The notes beneath the pieces were generated by a model. That model was not told the origin of the DNA and made no database searches. It saw only the letters and a program-made list of their open reading frames with translations. This document shows, piece after piece, positions 9,966-19,573 of a DNA stretch of 64,000 nucleotides (its first letter is position 1; each line of letters opens with the position of its first letter). This stretch comes from an uncultured Cohaesibacter sp. (GTDB lineage: Bacteria; Pseudomonadota; Alphaproteobacteria; Rhizobiales; Cohaesibacteraceae): the NCBI RefSeq assembly GCF_963677725.1, contig NZ_OY782507.1, forward strand, positions 434,001 to 498,000, in the 5' to 3' direction. The translations under genes were made by a program, and so were the position numbers.

Positions 9966-11177
9966 ATGCTGGGTTTGACCAAGAAAGACACAACCTTTCT
10001 CCTGATCGTCATTTTCCTGACGCTGGCAACACCAATTCTGTTGCAGCCATTTCCCGAAAGCTCTGCTCTGGCGCAGTTCAATGCAGGCTATCCCGATCTG
10101 ATGCAACGCTTTGCCATCTTTGGGATCTTTGCCATCGGCTTCAATATTCTGTTTGGCCTTACGGGATATCTGTCCTTCGGCCATGCGGCCTTTCTGGGCA
10201 TCGGCTCCTATTCAGTGGTCTGGATGTATAAGCTCCTGAGCTACAATGTGGTGCCCGGGCTCATTCTGGCGGTGGTGACATCGGGCCTGTTCGCGCTGTT
10301 GATCGGCTATGTTTCGCTGCGTCGTTCGGGCATCTATTTCTCGATCCTGACTCTCGCCATGGCGCAGATGTCGTTCAACCTTGCCTATTCGGTTTTAACG
10401 CCTCTAACCAATGGTGAAACAGGGCTTCAGGTCTATAGTGACGATCCGCAGGTCTTGATGGGAGAAAACAGCCTGCAATCGCCGCATTTCTTCGGCATCG
10501 TGATGAATGAATCCACCAAGATTGACATTGCCGGATGGCACTTCACCTTTAGCAATGGCTATTATTTCTGCGCCATCATCGCAATTCTGGTGTTCTATCT
10601 GTCCTTGCGGATTTTCCGTTCACCGTTCGGCATGATGCTCCGTGCCATCAAGACCAACCAGACCCGGATGAATTATACCGGTCTCAATCCACGTCCCTAT
10701 ACGCTGGCTGCCTTTATCATTTCAGGCATGTATGCGGGACTGGCGGGCGGTTTGCTGGCGGCCATGGATCCCTTGGCAGGCGCCGAGCGCATGCAGTGGA
10801 CGGCATCGGGCGAAGTTGTTCTGATGACCATTCTTGGCGGTGCAGGCACCTTGATGGGACCAGTGCTGGGCGCGGGATTCATCAAGTATTTTGAGAATAT
10901 CTTCTCCAAAATCAACGATACCATCCTGCATAGCTGGTTCTCGGCACTGCCTGACGGGCTGGAAGATGCGATTGTCTTCCTGATGCATCCGTTCATCGGC
11001 AAAGGCTGGCATCTGACCCTTGGTCTTATGTTCATGATGGTGGTCATCTTCTTGCCCGGAGGCCTGATTGAAGGCGGACAGCGCGTTTATAATTGGCTGA
11101 AGCGGAATAACAAAAAGTCTGACCTACCGCCCAAAGACCCGGAACATCACCCCAAACCGAGCCCCCATGTGGCCTGA
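9966..11177 (+). CDS. livM: branched-chain amino acid-type ABC permease LivM
   Basis: The second channel subunit of the transporter, 403 residues with about ten hydrophobic spans. [20 protein letters not shown] near residue 60 is the LivM signature, and [19 protein letters not shown] forms the coupling helix. The C-terminal tail after the last span is longer than usual and polar, rich in Lys and Pro (residues about 370-403). Its stop overlaps the first possible start of livG. Confidence 0.95.
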   Translation: MLGLTKKDTTFLLIVIFLTLATPILLQPFPESSALAQFNAGYPDLMQRFAIFGIFAIGFNILFGLTGYLSFGHAAFLGIGSYSVVWMYKLLSYNVVPGLILAVVTSGLFALLIGYVSLRRSGIYFSILTLAMAQMSFNLAYSVLTPLTNGETGLQVYSDDPQVLMGENSLQSPHFFGIVMNESTKIDIAGWHFTFSNGYYFCAIIAILVFYLSLRIFRSPFGMMLRAIKTNQTRMNYTGLNPRPYTLAAFIISGMYAGLAGGLLAAMDPLAGAERMQWTASGEVVLMTILGGAGTLMGPVLGAGFIKYFENIFSKINDTILHSWFSALPDGLEDAIVFLMHPFIGKGWHLTLGLMFMMVVIFLPGGLIEGGQRVYNWLKRNNKKSDLPPKDPEHHPKPSPHVA

Positions 11178-11191
11178 TGGAGACTGCAATA

Positions 11192-11947
11192 ATGGGTATT
11201 CTTGAAGTCAAAGACGTCAACAAGCGGTTTGGCGGGTTGCAGGCCTTGGGGAATGTCAATCTGTCGATCGCGGAGAATTCGGTCCATGCGATCATTGGGC
11301 CGAATGGGGCGGGCAAGTCGACATTGCTCAATTGTCTCGTCGGCAAGCTTGAACCAGACACCGGCACGGTCACCTTCCAGGGTCAGCCGGTCCTGGGCCG
11401 CACGCCTTATGAGATCAACCAGATGGGCATTTCGCGGGTGTTCCAGACGCCGGAAATCTTCACTGATCTGACCGTTATGGAGAATATGCTGATCCCTTGT
11501 TTTGCCAAGCGGGATGGCTCCTTCCGGATGCATGCCTTTGGGTCGCTTGCGACCGAGAAGGAGATTGTCGAGCGCGCCGAGCATATGCTCGAAGAAGTCA
11601 AAATGACTGAAAAGCTGGATATGTTGGCTGGCTCGATGTCGCGCGGCGACAAGAGGCGACTGGAAATGGCCATGTGTCTGGTGCAGGAGCCAAAATTGTT
11701 GCTGCTTGACGAACCAACGGCGGGCATGGCGCGTGCCGATACCAACAACACCATCGATCTTTTGAAAGAGATCCACGACAAGCATGACATCACCATCGCC
11801 ATCATCGAGCATGACATGCATGTGGTCTTTTCCTTGGCGCAGCGGATCACCGTGTTGGCGCAGGGAACGCCACTGGTGGAAGATGTGCCTGAAAAGATCA
11901 AAGGCCATCCGAAGGTCAAGGAAGCCTATCTGGGAGAAGCAGCATGA
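11192..11947 (+). CDS. livG: branched-chain amino acid-type ABC transporter ATP-binding protein LivG
   Basis: One of two cytoplasmic ATPases that power the importer. Walker A is GPNGAGKSTLLN near residue 38, the signature motif is the degenerate SMSRGDKRRLEMAMCL, and Walker B is LLLLDEPTAGM. I take the ATG at 11192, about 9 bases after GGAG; an alternative ATG at 11177 overlaps the livM stop and adds METAI. The SRG variant of the LSGG signature is unusual and may lower ATPase activity of this half. It overlaps livF by 4 bases. Confidence 0.93.
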   Translation: MGILEVKDVNKRFGGLQALGNVNLSIAENSVHAIIGPNGAGKSTLLNCLVGKLEPDTGTVTFQGQPVLGRTPYEINQMGISRVFQTPEIFTDLTVMENMLIPCFAKRDGSFRMHAFGSLATEKEIVERAEHMLEEVKMTEKLDMLAGSMSRGDKRRLEMAMCLVQEPKLLLLDEPTAGMARADTNNTIDLLKEIHDKHDITIAIIEHDMHVVFSLAQRITVLAQGTPLVEDVPEKIKGHPKVKEAYLGEAA

Positions 11948-12735
11948 CCGATCTCGCAATTGAAGCCACTCCCAGATCACCGGAAGAGCGGCCCGATTTC
12001 TCCAAGCAATCCAATCTGGCGGCGACCTCTCCGGCCTTTCTGTCAGTGTATGATATTCATGCCTATTACGGGGAAAGCTACATTGTTCAGGGCGTCTCCT
12101 TCAATGTCCATGAGGGGGAAATTCTGGCTTTGCTCGGCCGCAATGGAGCGGGCAAGACATCAACCTTGCGGGCCATCGCGCGGCTCGACAACCCCTCCCT
12201 CACCTATGGTGAAATCTGGCTCGACCATCAGCATTTGCACACGATGGCCAGCCATGAAGCGTCAAGAGCCGGTATGATCCTTGTGCCAGAAGATCGGCGG
12301 ATCATTCCCGGTCTGACAGTTGAGGAAAATCTCAAGCTCGCACAGATCGTGGAGCCGATTGGCTGGAGCATCGACCGGCTGTATGACCTGTTCCCACGGC
12401 TTGGAGAGCGGCGTTTGCAGGAAGGGGTTACCCTTTCGGGCGGTGAGCAACAAATGCTGGCAATTGCCCGGGCCTTGGCGCGGGACATCAAGGTATTGTT
12501 GCTGGACGAACCCTATGAGGGTCTTGCCCCGGTGATTGTCGATGAAATCGAGAAAACGCTCGAAATCATCAAATTGCAAGGCATCACCACCATTCTGGTG
12601 GAGCAGAATGCTGTTCGCGCACTGGAACTGGCTGACCGAGCGGTCATTCTGGACACCGGAAAAGTGGTGTTTGACGGCACGGCCAAAGAAGTCCTCGACA
12701 ATAAACAGCTGCGAGAAGAATATCTGGCGATTTAA
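11944..12735 (+). CDS. livF: branched-chain amino acid-type ABC transporter ATP-binding protein LivF
   Basis: The partner ATPase of LivG. Walker A is GRNGAGKTSTLRAIA, the signature LSGGEQQMLAIARAL is canonical, and Walker B is VLLLDEPYEGLAP. An N-terminal extension of about 30 polar residues precedes the usual start at YDIHAYYGESYIVQG. The gene is the last of the operon, starts by ATGA overlap with livG, and is followed by a strong hairpin terminator. Confidence 0.95.
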   Translation: MTDLAIEATPRSPEERPDFSKQSNLAATSPAFLSVYDIHAYYGESYIVQGVSFNVHEGEILALLGRNGAGKTSTLRAIARLDNPSLTYGEIWLDHQHLHTMASHEASRAGMILVPEDRRIIPGLTVEENLKLAQIVEPIGWSIDRLYDLFPRLGERRLQEGVTLSGGEQQMLAIARALARDIKVLLLDEPYEGLAPVIVDEIEKTLEIIKLQGITTILVEQNAVRALELADRAVILDTGKVVFDGTAKEVLDNKQLREEYLAI

Positions 12736-12792
12736 CAAGCGTCAGGGAATAGTGGCTTTGCCGCAATCACCCAAAGCGTTCTTGAAGAAAAC

Positions 12793-12845
12793 ACCCACTC
12801 GCTGAGATTTGGCCCAAACACGGGCTACATTCTCAGCGAGTGGGT
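12793..12845. terminator. bidirectional terminator between livF and tex
   Basis: A perfect 14-bp stem (CCCACTCGCTGAGA with its complement at 12831-12844) encloses a smaller GCCC/GGGC hairpin. The plus side is followed by TCTTTA and the minus side by TGTTTTCTT, so it can stop both the liv operon and the convergent tex transcript. Confidence 0.85.
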
Positions 12846-12875
12846 CTTTACAGATTGCGGTCCATACCGGCACGT

Positions 12876-12906
12876 GGGGCGCGTTCCCGCAAAAGGAATG
12901 CGCCCC
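12876..12906. other. GC-rich stem-loop downstream of tex
   Basis: GGGGCGC-G-TTCC at 12876-12887 pairs with GGAA-T-GCGCCCC ending at 12906, one G-T pair inside, loop CGCAAAA. There is no T-run on either strand. It may protect the 3' end of tex mRNA ahead of the real terminator at 12793-12845. Confidence 0.6.
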
Positions 12907-12943
12907 TCGTCTGCCGATATATCAAGCCCGAACCTTGCTTTCG

Positions 12944-15238
12944 CTATTTGCGAAATGCCTTGGCGAGCGCCTCACCCAATTGCCCCATGCCTTCGCCTTT
13001 GCTTTGGGGTTTGTTCAGCTTTTTATCGCGCTGTCTGGACTCGGATTTTAGCTCCGGCTTTTTGCCTCGTGCTGGTTCGCCGATTTCTGTTGCTGACTTC
13101 ATGGATAGGCCAATGCGCTTGGCCTTAACATCGACTGAAGTGACCACCACCTTCACGACCTGTCCAGCCTTGACGACTTTTGAGGGGTCGGAAACGAAAT
13201 TGTCGGATAGTTGCGAGATATGCACCAGCCCGTCCTGATGGACGCCGATATCCACGAATGCGCCAAAGGCGACGACATTGGTCACCGATCCTTCAAGCCT
13301 CATGCCGGGACGCAGATCGGAAATCTCGTGGATGTCATCCATGAATGACGCTGTCTTGAACTCAGGCCGCGGGTCCCGACCCGGTTTGCGCAATTCCTCG
13401 ATGATATCCTTGATCGTCGGGATGCCAAAGTCTCCGGTCACGAATTTCTCCGGGTCAACATCCTTAAGGCTGTTGGCGTCGCCCATGATGTCCCTGAGAT
13501 CGCGACCACAGTCGGCAACAATCTTTTTGGCGACCTTGTAGGCTTCCGGATGCACGGCCGACGCATCAAGCGGCTCGGCCCCTCCCATGACGCGCAAGAA
13601 TCCAGCGCATTGCGAGAAGGCACGCGCGCCGAGCCTTGGCACGGCCTTGAGCTCTGTCCGTTTGGTGAAGACGCCGTTTGTATCACGGTAGCTGACAATG
13701 GATTCAGCAAGCGATGGCCCGACGCCCGCCACATAAGACAGCAGCGCAGGCGACGCGGTATTCACATCGACACCGACCGAGTTCACCACATCCTCAACCG
13801 CGCCAGCCAGAGCACGGGCAAGGCGGGACTGGTCGACATCATGTTGATATTGCCCCACGCCAATCGCCTTGGGATCAATTTTTACCAGCTCGGCAAGGGG
13901 ATCCTGCAAACGGCGGGCAATGGACACAGCCCCGCGCAGGGAAACATCAAGCTGAGGAAACTCGCGAGACGCAAATTCCGAGGCTGAGTAAACCGATGCG
14001 CCAGCCTCGCTGACAACCACCTTGGTTGGTTTTTTGCCATCCATACGCTTGAGCAGTTCGGCCACCAAGGCGTCGGTCTCGCGCGATGCTGTGCCATTGC
14101 CAATTGCAATCAGCTCGACGCCGAACTTTCTGACAAGAGCGCCAAGCTCGGCCAATGTGCCGTTCACATCATTGCGCGGGGCGTATGGGTAAACTGTGCT
14201 GGTCGCCAAAAGCTTTCCCGTCGCATCCACGACAGCGACCTTCACCCCGGTGCGAATGCCTGGGTCAAGGCCCATGGTTGTTTTCATCCCCGCAGGGGCC
14301 GCCATGAGAAGCGCTTTCAGGTTTGTCACAAAGACATCAATCGCTTCTTTTTCGGCCCGCTCGCGCATCTCGGAGCGCATCTCGGAAATCAGCCTTGTTG
14401 TGAACTTCACCTTCCATGTCCAGTCAATGACCTTGTCAAGGAATGCGTTGCCGCGCGGCACCTTGTTATCGTTGATGATGGCCGATTTGGAAAATGAGAC
14501 CGCCTCATCGTCGAATTCGATATCGACGAACAAGGCTTCGGCTTCCTGTCCGCGCAGCATTGCCAGAATACGGTGACCGGGTGCCTTGGCCCAGTTTTCC
14601 GTATGGTCGAAATAGTCCTTGAACTTGGCACCGGCTTCTTGCTTGCCATCAACGACGGTTGCCTTGAGGCGAGCAGTTTTCTTTGCGACAGGCCGGATTT
14701 TCGCTGCCGTGTCGGGATGGTGGGAGAATTGTTCCGAAAGGATATCCCGCACGCCGTCCAGAGCTGCTTTGACAGTTGTGACAGTCTCACTGAGATAAGG
14801 GTTTGCCAGTGTTTCGGGGTCGCTATCCGGCTTTGCCATGATCGCCTCGGCCAACGGCTGAAGGCCGTTATCGATTGCCTTTTGTGCTCTGGTTTTCATC
14901 TTGACGCGGAACGGCGCATGGATGTCTTCTAGCTCGGCCTTTGTCGTCGCCTTGCCAAGCCGGGCAAGGATTTCATCGGTGAGCTTGCCTTGCGCCTCGA
15001 TCGCAGATCTTACGGCTTCACGCCGTTTTGAGAATTCGCGCAGGTAAATGAGCCGTTCATCCAGCTTGCGCAGCTGAATATCATCAAGCCCGCCGGTCAC
15101 TTCTTTGCGATACCGGGCAATGAACGGAATGGTGTCACCATTGTCTATCAACTCGACAGCCGCGATGACCTGTTTGGCCTGACAGCCGATTTCAGTGGCG
15201 ATCAGCGTGGGAATGGACATTTCTTCGATCAAATTCAT
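12944..15238 (-). CDS. tex: Tex family transcription accessory / RNA-binding protein
   Basis: A cytoplasmic nucleic-acid-binding protein related to Spt6. Domains in order: N-terminal helical region, YqgF-like RNase-H fold (MGLDPGIRTGVKVAVVD), helix-hairpin-helix repeats (ASPALLSYVAGVGPSLAESI), and an S1 RNA-binding domain near the C terminus (GMRLEGSVTNVVAFGAFVDIGVHQDGLVHIS, written here as a landmark in parts). The ATG at 15238 (MNLIEEMSIPTL) gives 764 residues, the usual Tex length; the frame stays open for 81 more codons upstream without a family match. The C terminus is Lys-rich. It ends against the liv operon. Confidence 0.93.
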   Translation of the reverse strand: MNLIEEMSIPTLIATEIGCQAKQVIAAVELIDNGDTIPFIARYRKEVTGGLDDIQLRKLDERLIYLREFSKRREAVRSAIEAQGKLTDEILARLGKATTKAELEDIHAPFRVKMKTRAQKAIDNGLQPLAEAIMAKPDSDPETLANPYLSETVTTVKAALDGVRDILSEQFSHHPDTAAKIRPVAKKTARLKATVVDGKQEAGAKFKDYFDHTENWAKAPGHRILAMLRGQEAEALFVDIEFDDEAVSFSKSAIINDNKVPRGNAFLDKVIDWTWKVKFTTRLISEMRSEMRERAEKEAIDVFVTNLKALLMAAPAGMKTTMGLDPGIRTGVKVAVVDATGKLLATSTVYPYAPRNDVNGTLAELGALVRKFGVELIAIGNGTASRETDALVAELLKRMDGKKPTKVVVSEAGASVYSASEFASREFPQLDVSLRGAVSIARRLQDPLAELVKIDPKAIGVGQYQHDVDQSRLARALAGAVEDVVNSVGVDVNTASPALLSYVAGVGPSLAESIVSYRDTNGVFTKRTELKAVPRLGARAFSQCAGFLRVMGGAEPLDASAVHPEAYKVAKKIVADCGRDLRDIMGDANSLKDVDPEKFVTGDFGIPTIKDIIEELRKPGRDPRPEFKTASFMDDIHEISDLRPGMRLEGSVTNVVAFGAFVDIGVHQDGLVHISQLSDNFVSDPSKVVKAGQVVKVVVTSVDVKAKRIGLSMKSATEIGEPARGKKPELKSESRQRDKKLNKPQSKGEGMGQLGEALAKAFRK

Positions 15239-15608
15239 AATCCGAATCTTGGTTGCGTCACGCCGATATTGATGCATTCGCGGTCCATATGGAAGCGGAA
15301 TAGCCGATGCCTCAAGCGCGTTGCAAATTTGCCAACATGGAAGCTCGAACAACGGCATGGGATCGAGAATGTCAACCTTCAGGCCTAACAGTTCCTCATC
15401 ACCATGCCCCCTATCCAGGCCCCCAAACCCAGCACCGGCCAGCGGGAAAACCGTTCCGAGTGGTAATGCTGTCTGGTGCATGCTGCCGGTTGGTCTTGGA
15501 GCTAGCGACCGCAGATTGCGTACAAAAAAATGACAGTGCCAATTTTACCAATTGTTTCAACTTCTTCGGTAGGCTTCCCCATAAGGAAAGCCGATCGGAG
15601 AATATTGA
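15239..15608. other. intergenic region between tex and the GGDEF-EAL gene
   Basis: About 370 bases between two divergent genes. No supported gene is visible; it must contain both promoters. A GATCGGAG site just before 15609 serves the GGDEF-EAL gene. Confidence 0.45.
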
Positions 15609-17585
15609 ATGGCTCAAGCCAACCCAATTAACATCCAGAAACTCAAGCGCTGGCTTCTTGTTGGAGACAAAGATATAACCATGTTGCGCGCGCAATTGAC
15701 GGTCCTTTCCGGTCAGTTGCCCATGATGTATGGCGTCCTTTTGATCAGCAGCTGGGTGCTTGCCTACGCTCATATGTCCGTTGCACCAGACTGGTTGACC
15801 CTTTACCCACCCATCGTTGCCACGGGGATCGCTGTCTGGCGCAGCATCGAGTGGCTGCGTATTGATCCAGCGTCCGTCTCGGAGCAAGAGGCTATCAAGC
15901 GCTTGCGAGCAGTGATCAAGTTGTCTGTCGTTATCTCCGTTTCCTTTACCGCCTGGTCCTTGATGCTATTTGAGTATGGGGATGCCCTGGACAAGGCCCA
16001 CGTCTCTTTCTACATGGCCTTGACGGTCATATCCTGTATCTTCTGCCTTGGCTCTCTGCCTCTGGCCGCCCTCATTGTCACCATCGTGGTGAATGGCACC
16101 TTCGTGTGCTTTTTCCTGTTTTCCAACACGCCCTTCTTTCAAGCCGCAGCGGTCAATGTAACGCTGGTTTGCATCGGCATGCTGTTCGTGATGCGCCAGA
16201 GCTACCACCATTTCTACCACATGGTCGAAGAACAGGTCCGTTCCAAGCAGTTAATCGCGCTCAACGAACGCTTGGCCAATCGGGACAGCCTGACCGATCT
16301 GTCCAATCGTCGGGCTTTCTACAATGCCCTTGAACACCAGTGCATAGAGGCCTGCCAGAATGAAAAAACCATAGCAGCAGGCGCCATCGATTTGGACGGT
16401 TTCAAGCCGATCAATGACATGTATGGCCACATGGTCGGCGACTTGTTGCTCAAGTTGGTCGGGCAGCGGCTTCAGACTCTTGCCCAGCATATCCCCGGGA
16501 TCACTTTTTTTCGCGTGGGCGGGGATGAGTTTTCGCTCATCATGTCCGACTCTGGTTCCGATGAGGATTGCCGCCTGATCGGGGAACAGATCTGCGCGGT
16601 CATGCAGCGCCCGTTTGATGTCGATAACGCTGAAGTCTCCATTTCAGCAACGGTGGGGATTGCGCATTTCGAGCCGGAGAAGGACAGCTTTCAGGATGTC
16701 ATGGAGAAAGCGGATTTTGCCCTTTATCGGGGCAAGCGAACCGAGCGTGGCACATGCACCATCTTCTCTGAACATCTGCATCGCGAACAGCGGCGAGTGA
16801 TTCAGGTTCAGCATGCGCTGAAAACTGGGGAGCTCTCAGACGAGATTGCGCCAGTTTTCCAGCCTATTGTCGATATCGTTCATGATCGGGTCATAGCAGT
16901 TGAGGCGCTTGCGAGATGGAATTGCGCCTCTCTGGGCAATGTTCCGCCATCCGAATTCATTCCCATTGCTGAAACCTCCGGCTGCGTTGCTGATATCACC
17001 AAAATCATGTTGAAAAAGAGCCTTGCCGCAGCAAGAGACTGGCCAAGCGCCTTGCAGCTATCGATCAACCTGTCAGCGATGGATATCTCGAATGAAGACC
17101 TGCTGATGTGGATCTATCAGCGTATTGCCCGCAGCGATATTGCGCCCCACCGCATCAATCTTGAAGTGACCGAGACCGCCCTTGGCGCGGAATCTTCCAA
17201 GGCCGAACACTATTTGCGCCTGTTTCGACATCTTGGATGCGGCGTCTCTCTTGATGATTTCGGGGTTGGCCATTCCTCATTGTCACGCCTGCATCATCTG
17301 CCTCTGACCAAGATCAAGATCGACAAAAGCTTCGTCACCGATCTTCATCGCGAGGCGCGCAATTTCAAGATCGTCAAATCGCTGCTCACCCTTGCCAGAG
17401 ACATCAAACTGGATTGCATCGTTGAAGGGGTGGAAACAGAACAGGAGCTCATGCTCTTGCGTGAATTGCAGGTCAAGATGGTCCAAGGCTACTACTATTC
17501 CAAACCCGTGACCCAGGAACATCTGATTGAGCTGTTGTCGCAAAATGGCGATCTGTCAGCCGAAGGTATCCGCCTGAGCGCCTGA
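15609..17585 (+). CDS. membrane-anchored GGDEF-EAL cyclic-di-GMP protein
   Basis: A predicted two-domain enzyme for cyclic-di-GMP turnover, 658 residues. About five membrane helices fill residues 35-200, followed by a short helix leading into the GGDEF domain. The GGDEF core is intact (FRVGGDEFSLI), as are the DLDGFKPINDMYGH metal and substrate residues. No RxxD inhibitory site precedes it. The EAL domain keeps its catalytic set: EALARW, INLS, EVTE, DDFGVGHSS, KIDKSFV and EGVE. Both activities are therefore possible, and which one dominates cannot be read from sequence. It stands alone between tex and a metal-type ABC operon. Confidence 0.93.
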   Translation: MAQANPINIQKLKRWLLVGDKDITMLRAQLTVLSGQLPMMYGVLLISSWVLAYAHMSVAPDWLTLYPPIVATGIAVWRSIEWLRIDPASVSEQEAIKRLRAVIKLSVVISVSFTAWSLMLFEYGDALDKAHVSFYMALTVISCIFCLGSLPLAALIVTIVVNGTFVCFFLFSNTPFFQAAAVNVTLVCIGMLFVMRQSYHHFYHMVEEQVRSKQLIALNERLANRDSLTDLSNRRAFYNALEHQCIEACQNEKTIAAGAIDLDGFKPINDMYGHMVGDLLLKLVGQRLQTLAQHIPGITFFRVGGDEFSLIMSDSGSDEDCRLIGEQICAVMQRPFDVDNAEVSISATVGIAHFEPEKDSFQDVMEKADFALYRGKRTERGTCTIFSEHLHREQRRVIQVQHALKTGELSDEIAPVFQPIVDIVHDRVIAVEALARWNCASLGNVPPSEFIPIAETSGCVADITKIMLKKSLAAARDWPSALQLSINLSAMDISNEDLLMWIYQRIARSDIAPHRINLEVTETALGAESSKAEHYLRLFRHLGCGVSLDDFGVGHSSLSRLHHLPLTKIKIDKSFVTDLHREARNFKIVKSLLTLARDIKLDCIVEGVETEQELMLLRELQVKMVQGYYYSKPVTQEHLIELLSQNGDLSAEGIRLSA

Positions 17586-17777
17586 TTGGGGCAGTCTGTC
17601 ATGTTTGACCTCGCCATTTGGCGCTCTTAACCTTTATTCCCTCAAGGCACCGTAGCAAGTGTTTTAAAAATCCGCGTTGCTGAAGCTTGAGGGCTTTACA
17701 TGCCTTGTCTTGCATCGAAGCCCGCAAACACGGAGCGCACGGCCACAATCCGTCCCAGCTCGGCCGGCGGGAATGGG

Positions 17778-18536
17778 CTAATTGGGCCTGAAGCGGATAT
17801 GCAGCGCGCCGTTGTCATGGGTCACTTCGGCTTCGGTTCTGAAAACATCCCGTATCAGTTTCTCTGTCAATATTGTTTGAGGCGTGCCGCTTGCATGCAT
17901 GGCTCCTGCCTCAAGGATCATAATACGATCACAGAACATGGCTGCGAGGTTTAGATCATGAAGGGCGATCACGCTGGTCAAATCGAGGTTGCGCACCAAA
18001 CGCAAGATTTCGATTTGATGATGGATATCAAGATGATTGGTCGGCTCGTCGAGGAACATGACTTTGGGATCCTGGGCCAAGGCCCTGGCAATATGTACAC
18101 GCTGACGCTCGCCGCCTGAGAGGGTTTGCCATGCCTGCCCACTGAGACTTGTCATATCCACGCGCTCAAGAGCGGTTGCAACGGCAGCCTCATCTGCATC
18201 CGTCCATCCTGACAAGGCCGAGCGATGCGGCGTCCGACCCAAGCGCACCACATCGCGCACCGTTACATTGGTGTCTGTCGCGGCATTCTGGTGCACAAAG
18301 GCGATTTCGCGCGCCAAGGCACGCCTTGGTACTTTGGCAATGTCGCGATTGCTGATTTTCACATGACCGGAATGCGGAGATTTGAGACCAGCAAGCAAGC
18401 GCAACAGCGAGGACTTGCCGGATCCGTTTGGTCCGATGAGACCGACGGTTTCCCCTTCGCTCACATCAAGGGAAACGTCACGCACGATTTCTCTGCGCTT
18501 GACGCCCCACACGAGATTTTGGGCTTTCACGCTCAT
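17778..18536 (-). CDS. ABC importer ATP-binding protein (FecE/BtuD type)
   Basis: The cytoplasmic ATPase of a type II importer for siderophores, haem or cobalamin. Walker A is GPNGSGKSSLLRLLAG near residue 36, the signature is LSGGERQRVHIARAL and Walker B is VMFLDEPTNHLDIHHQ, the form typical of FecE/BtuD/HmuV. The ATG overlaps the permease stop by 4 bases. It is last in the three-gene minus-strand operon. Given the large cobalamin locus 20 kb away, cobalamin is one candidate ligand, but iron-siderophore is at least as likely. Confidence 0.9.
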   Translation of the reverse strand: MSVKAQNLVWGVKRREIVRDVSLDVSEGETVGLIGPNGSGKSSLLRLLAGLKSPHSGHVKISNRDIAKVPRRALAREIAFVHQNAATDTNVTVRDVVRLGRTPHRSALSGWTDADEAAVATALERVDMTSLSGQAWQTLSGGERQRVHIARALAQDPKVMFLDEPTNHLDIHHQIEILRLVRNLDLTSVIALHDLNLAAMFCDRIMILEAGAMHASGTPQTILTEKLIRDVFRTEAEVTHDNGALHIRFRPN

Positions 18537-19573
18537 GATTGCGGCCTCGCACGATATAGAATGATGGCAAAGAATGGTACGCCAACCAGAGCCGTCACGA
18601 CACCGATGGGAACGGTCTGCTGGCCTCCGACAATCCGTGATGCGATGTCCGCAACCACCATGAAGATGGCGCCCACCATGGCTGAGGCTGGCAACAGGCG
18701 AAGATGCATCGGCCCCACCACATACCGTGCGGCATGTGGAACCACCAAGCCGACAAAACCGATTGCCCCTACCATGCTGACGATGGTTGCTGTCATCAAG
18801 GCGGTAACCGCAAACAGAATCAGCCGGATCCGCGCCACCGGCACGCCAAGAGCGGCAGCATCCTCATCACCGAAGGTGAAGGCATCAAGCGCCCGGCCCA
18901 TCCAGATGCAGATCGCAAGGCTGATCGCGATAACAATCAGCAAAAGCTGGAAATCGGGCCAGCGAACACCGCCAAAGCTACCCAGCAGCCAAAACATGAC
19001 ATCCCGCGCCTGCTGGGCGTTGCCCGACGTGGTGACGATGTAGGACGTTAGCGCATTGAACAGTTGGGAGGCTGCAACACCGGCAAGAATGGTGTGGTTC
19101 GGTCCACTGGTAGCACCGTTTGAAAGCAATGCCACCAACCCGAATGCGGCAAAGGCTCCGCCAAATGCACCAAGCTGCAAGGACATGCTCCCCGCACCAA
19201 TCCCCAGCACGATCACGCAGACAGCACCGGTAGACGCACCGGCGGAAATGCCAAGCACAAACGGCTCTGCAAGAGCATTGCGCAGCAAGGCCTGCAAAAT
19301 GGCACCACAAATGGCCAAACCGGCCCCGGCAAGCGCGGCTACGAGCGCACGGCTGAGGCGCAGGCTCCAGACAACACTCTGTTCCAGCGGAGGGATATCG
19401 GCGTGCGTGAAGCCAAGCTCGTTGGTGATGGCCAGAAACACAGTTCTAAGGCTGATGTCATAGGCGCCAATCGCCGTCGCAAACGCGACGGCGAGAGCAA
19501 GCACCGCGACGGATAGGCCGAGAAACACCAACAAACGAAGGGCTCCGGCATCCGGCTTTCCTAGTCGTATCAC
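18533..19573 (-). CDS. ABC importer permease, FecCD/BtuC family
   Basis: An inner-membrane channel with about ten spans over 346 residues. Landmarks are SLRLSRALVAALAGAGLAICG near residue 70, a typical FecCD segment, and GAIGFVGLVVPHAARYVVGP near residue 265, which forms the ATPase contact. The start is a GTG at 19573 that overlaps the stop of the binding-protein gene as GTGA, so translation is probably coupled. Confidence 0.93.
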   Translation of the reverse strand: MIRLGKPDAGALRLLVFLGLSVAVLALAVAFATAIGAYDISLRTVFLAITNELGFTHADIPPLEQSVVWSLRLSRALVAALAGAGLAICGAILQALLRNALAEPFVLGISAGASTGAVCVIVLGIGAGSMSLQLGAFGGAFAAFGLVALLSNGATSGPNHTILAGVAASQLFNALTSYIVTTSGNAQQARDVMFWLLGSFGGVRWPDFQLLLIVIAISLAICIWMGRALDAFTFGDEDAAALGVPVARIRLILFAVTALMTATIVSMVGAIGFVGLVVPHAARYVVGPMHLRLLPASAMVGAIFMVVADIASRIVGGQQTVPIGVVTALVGVPFFAIILYRARPQS

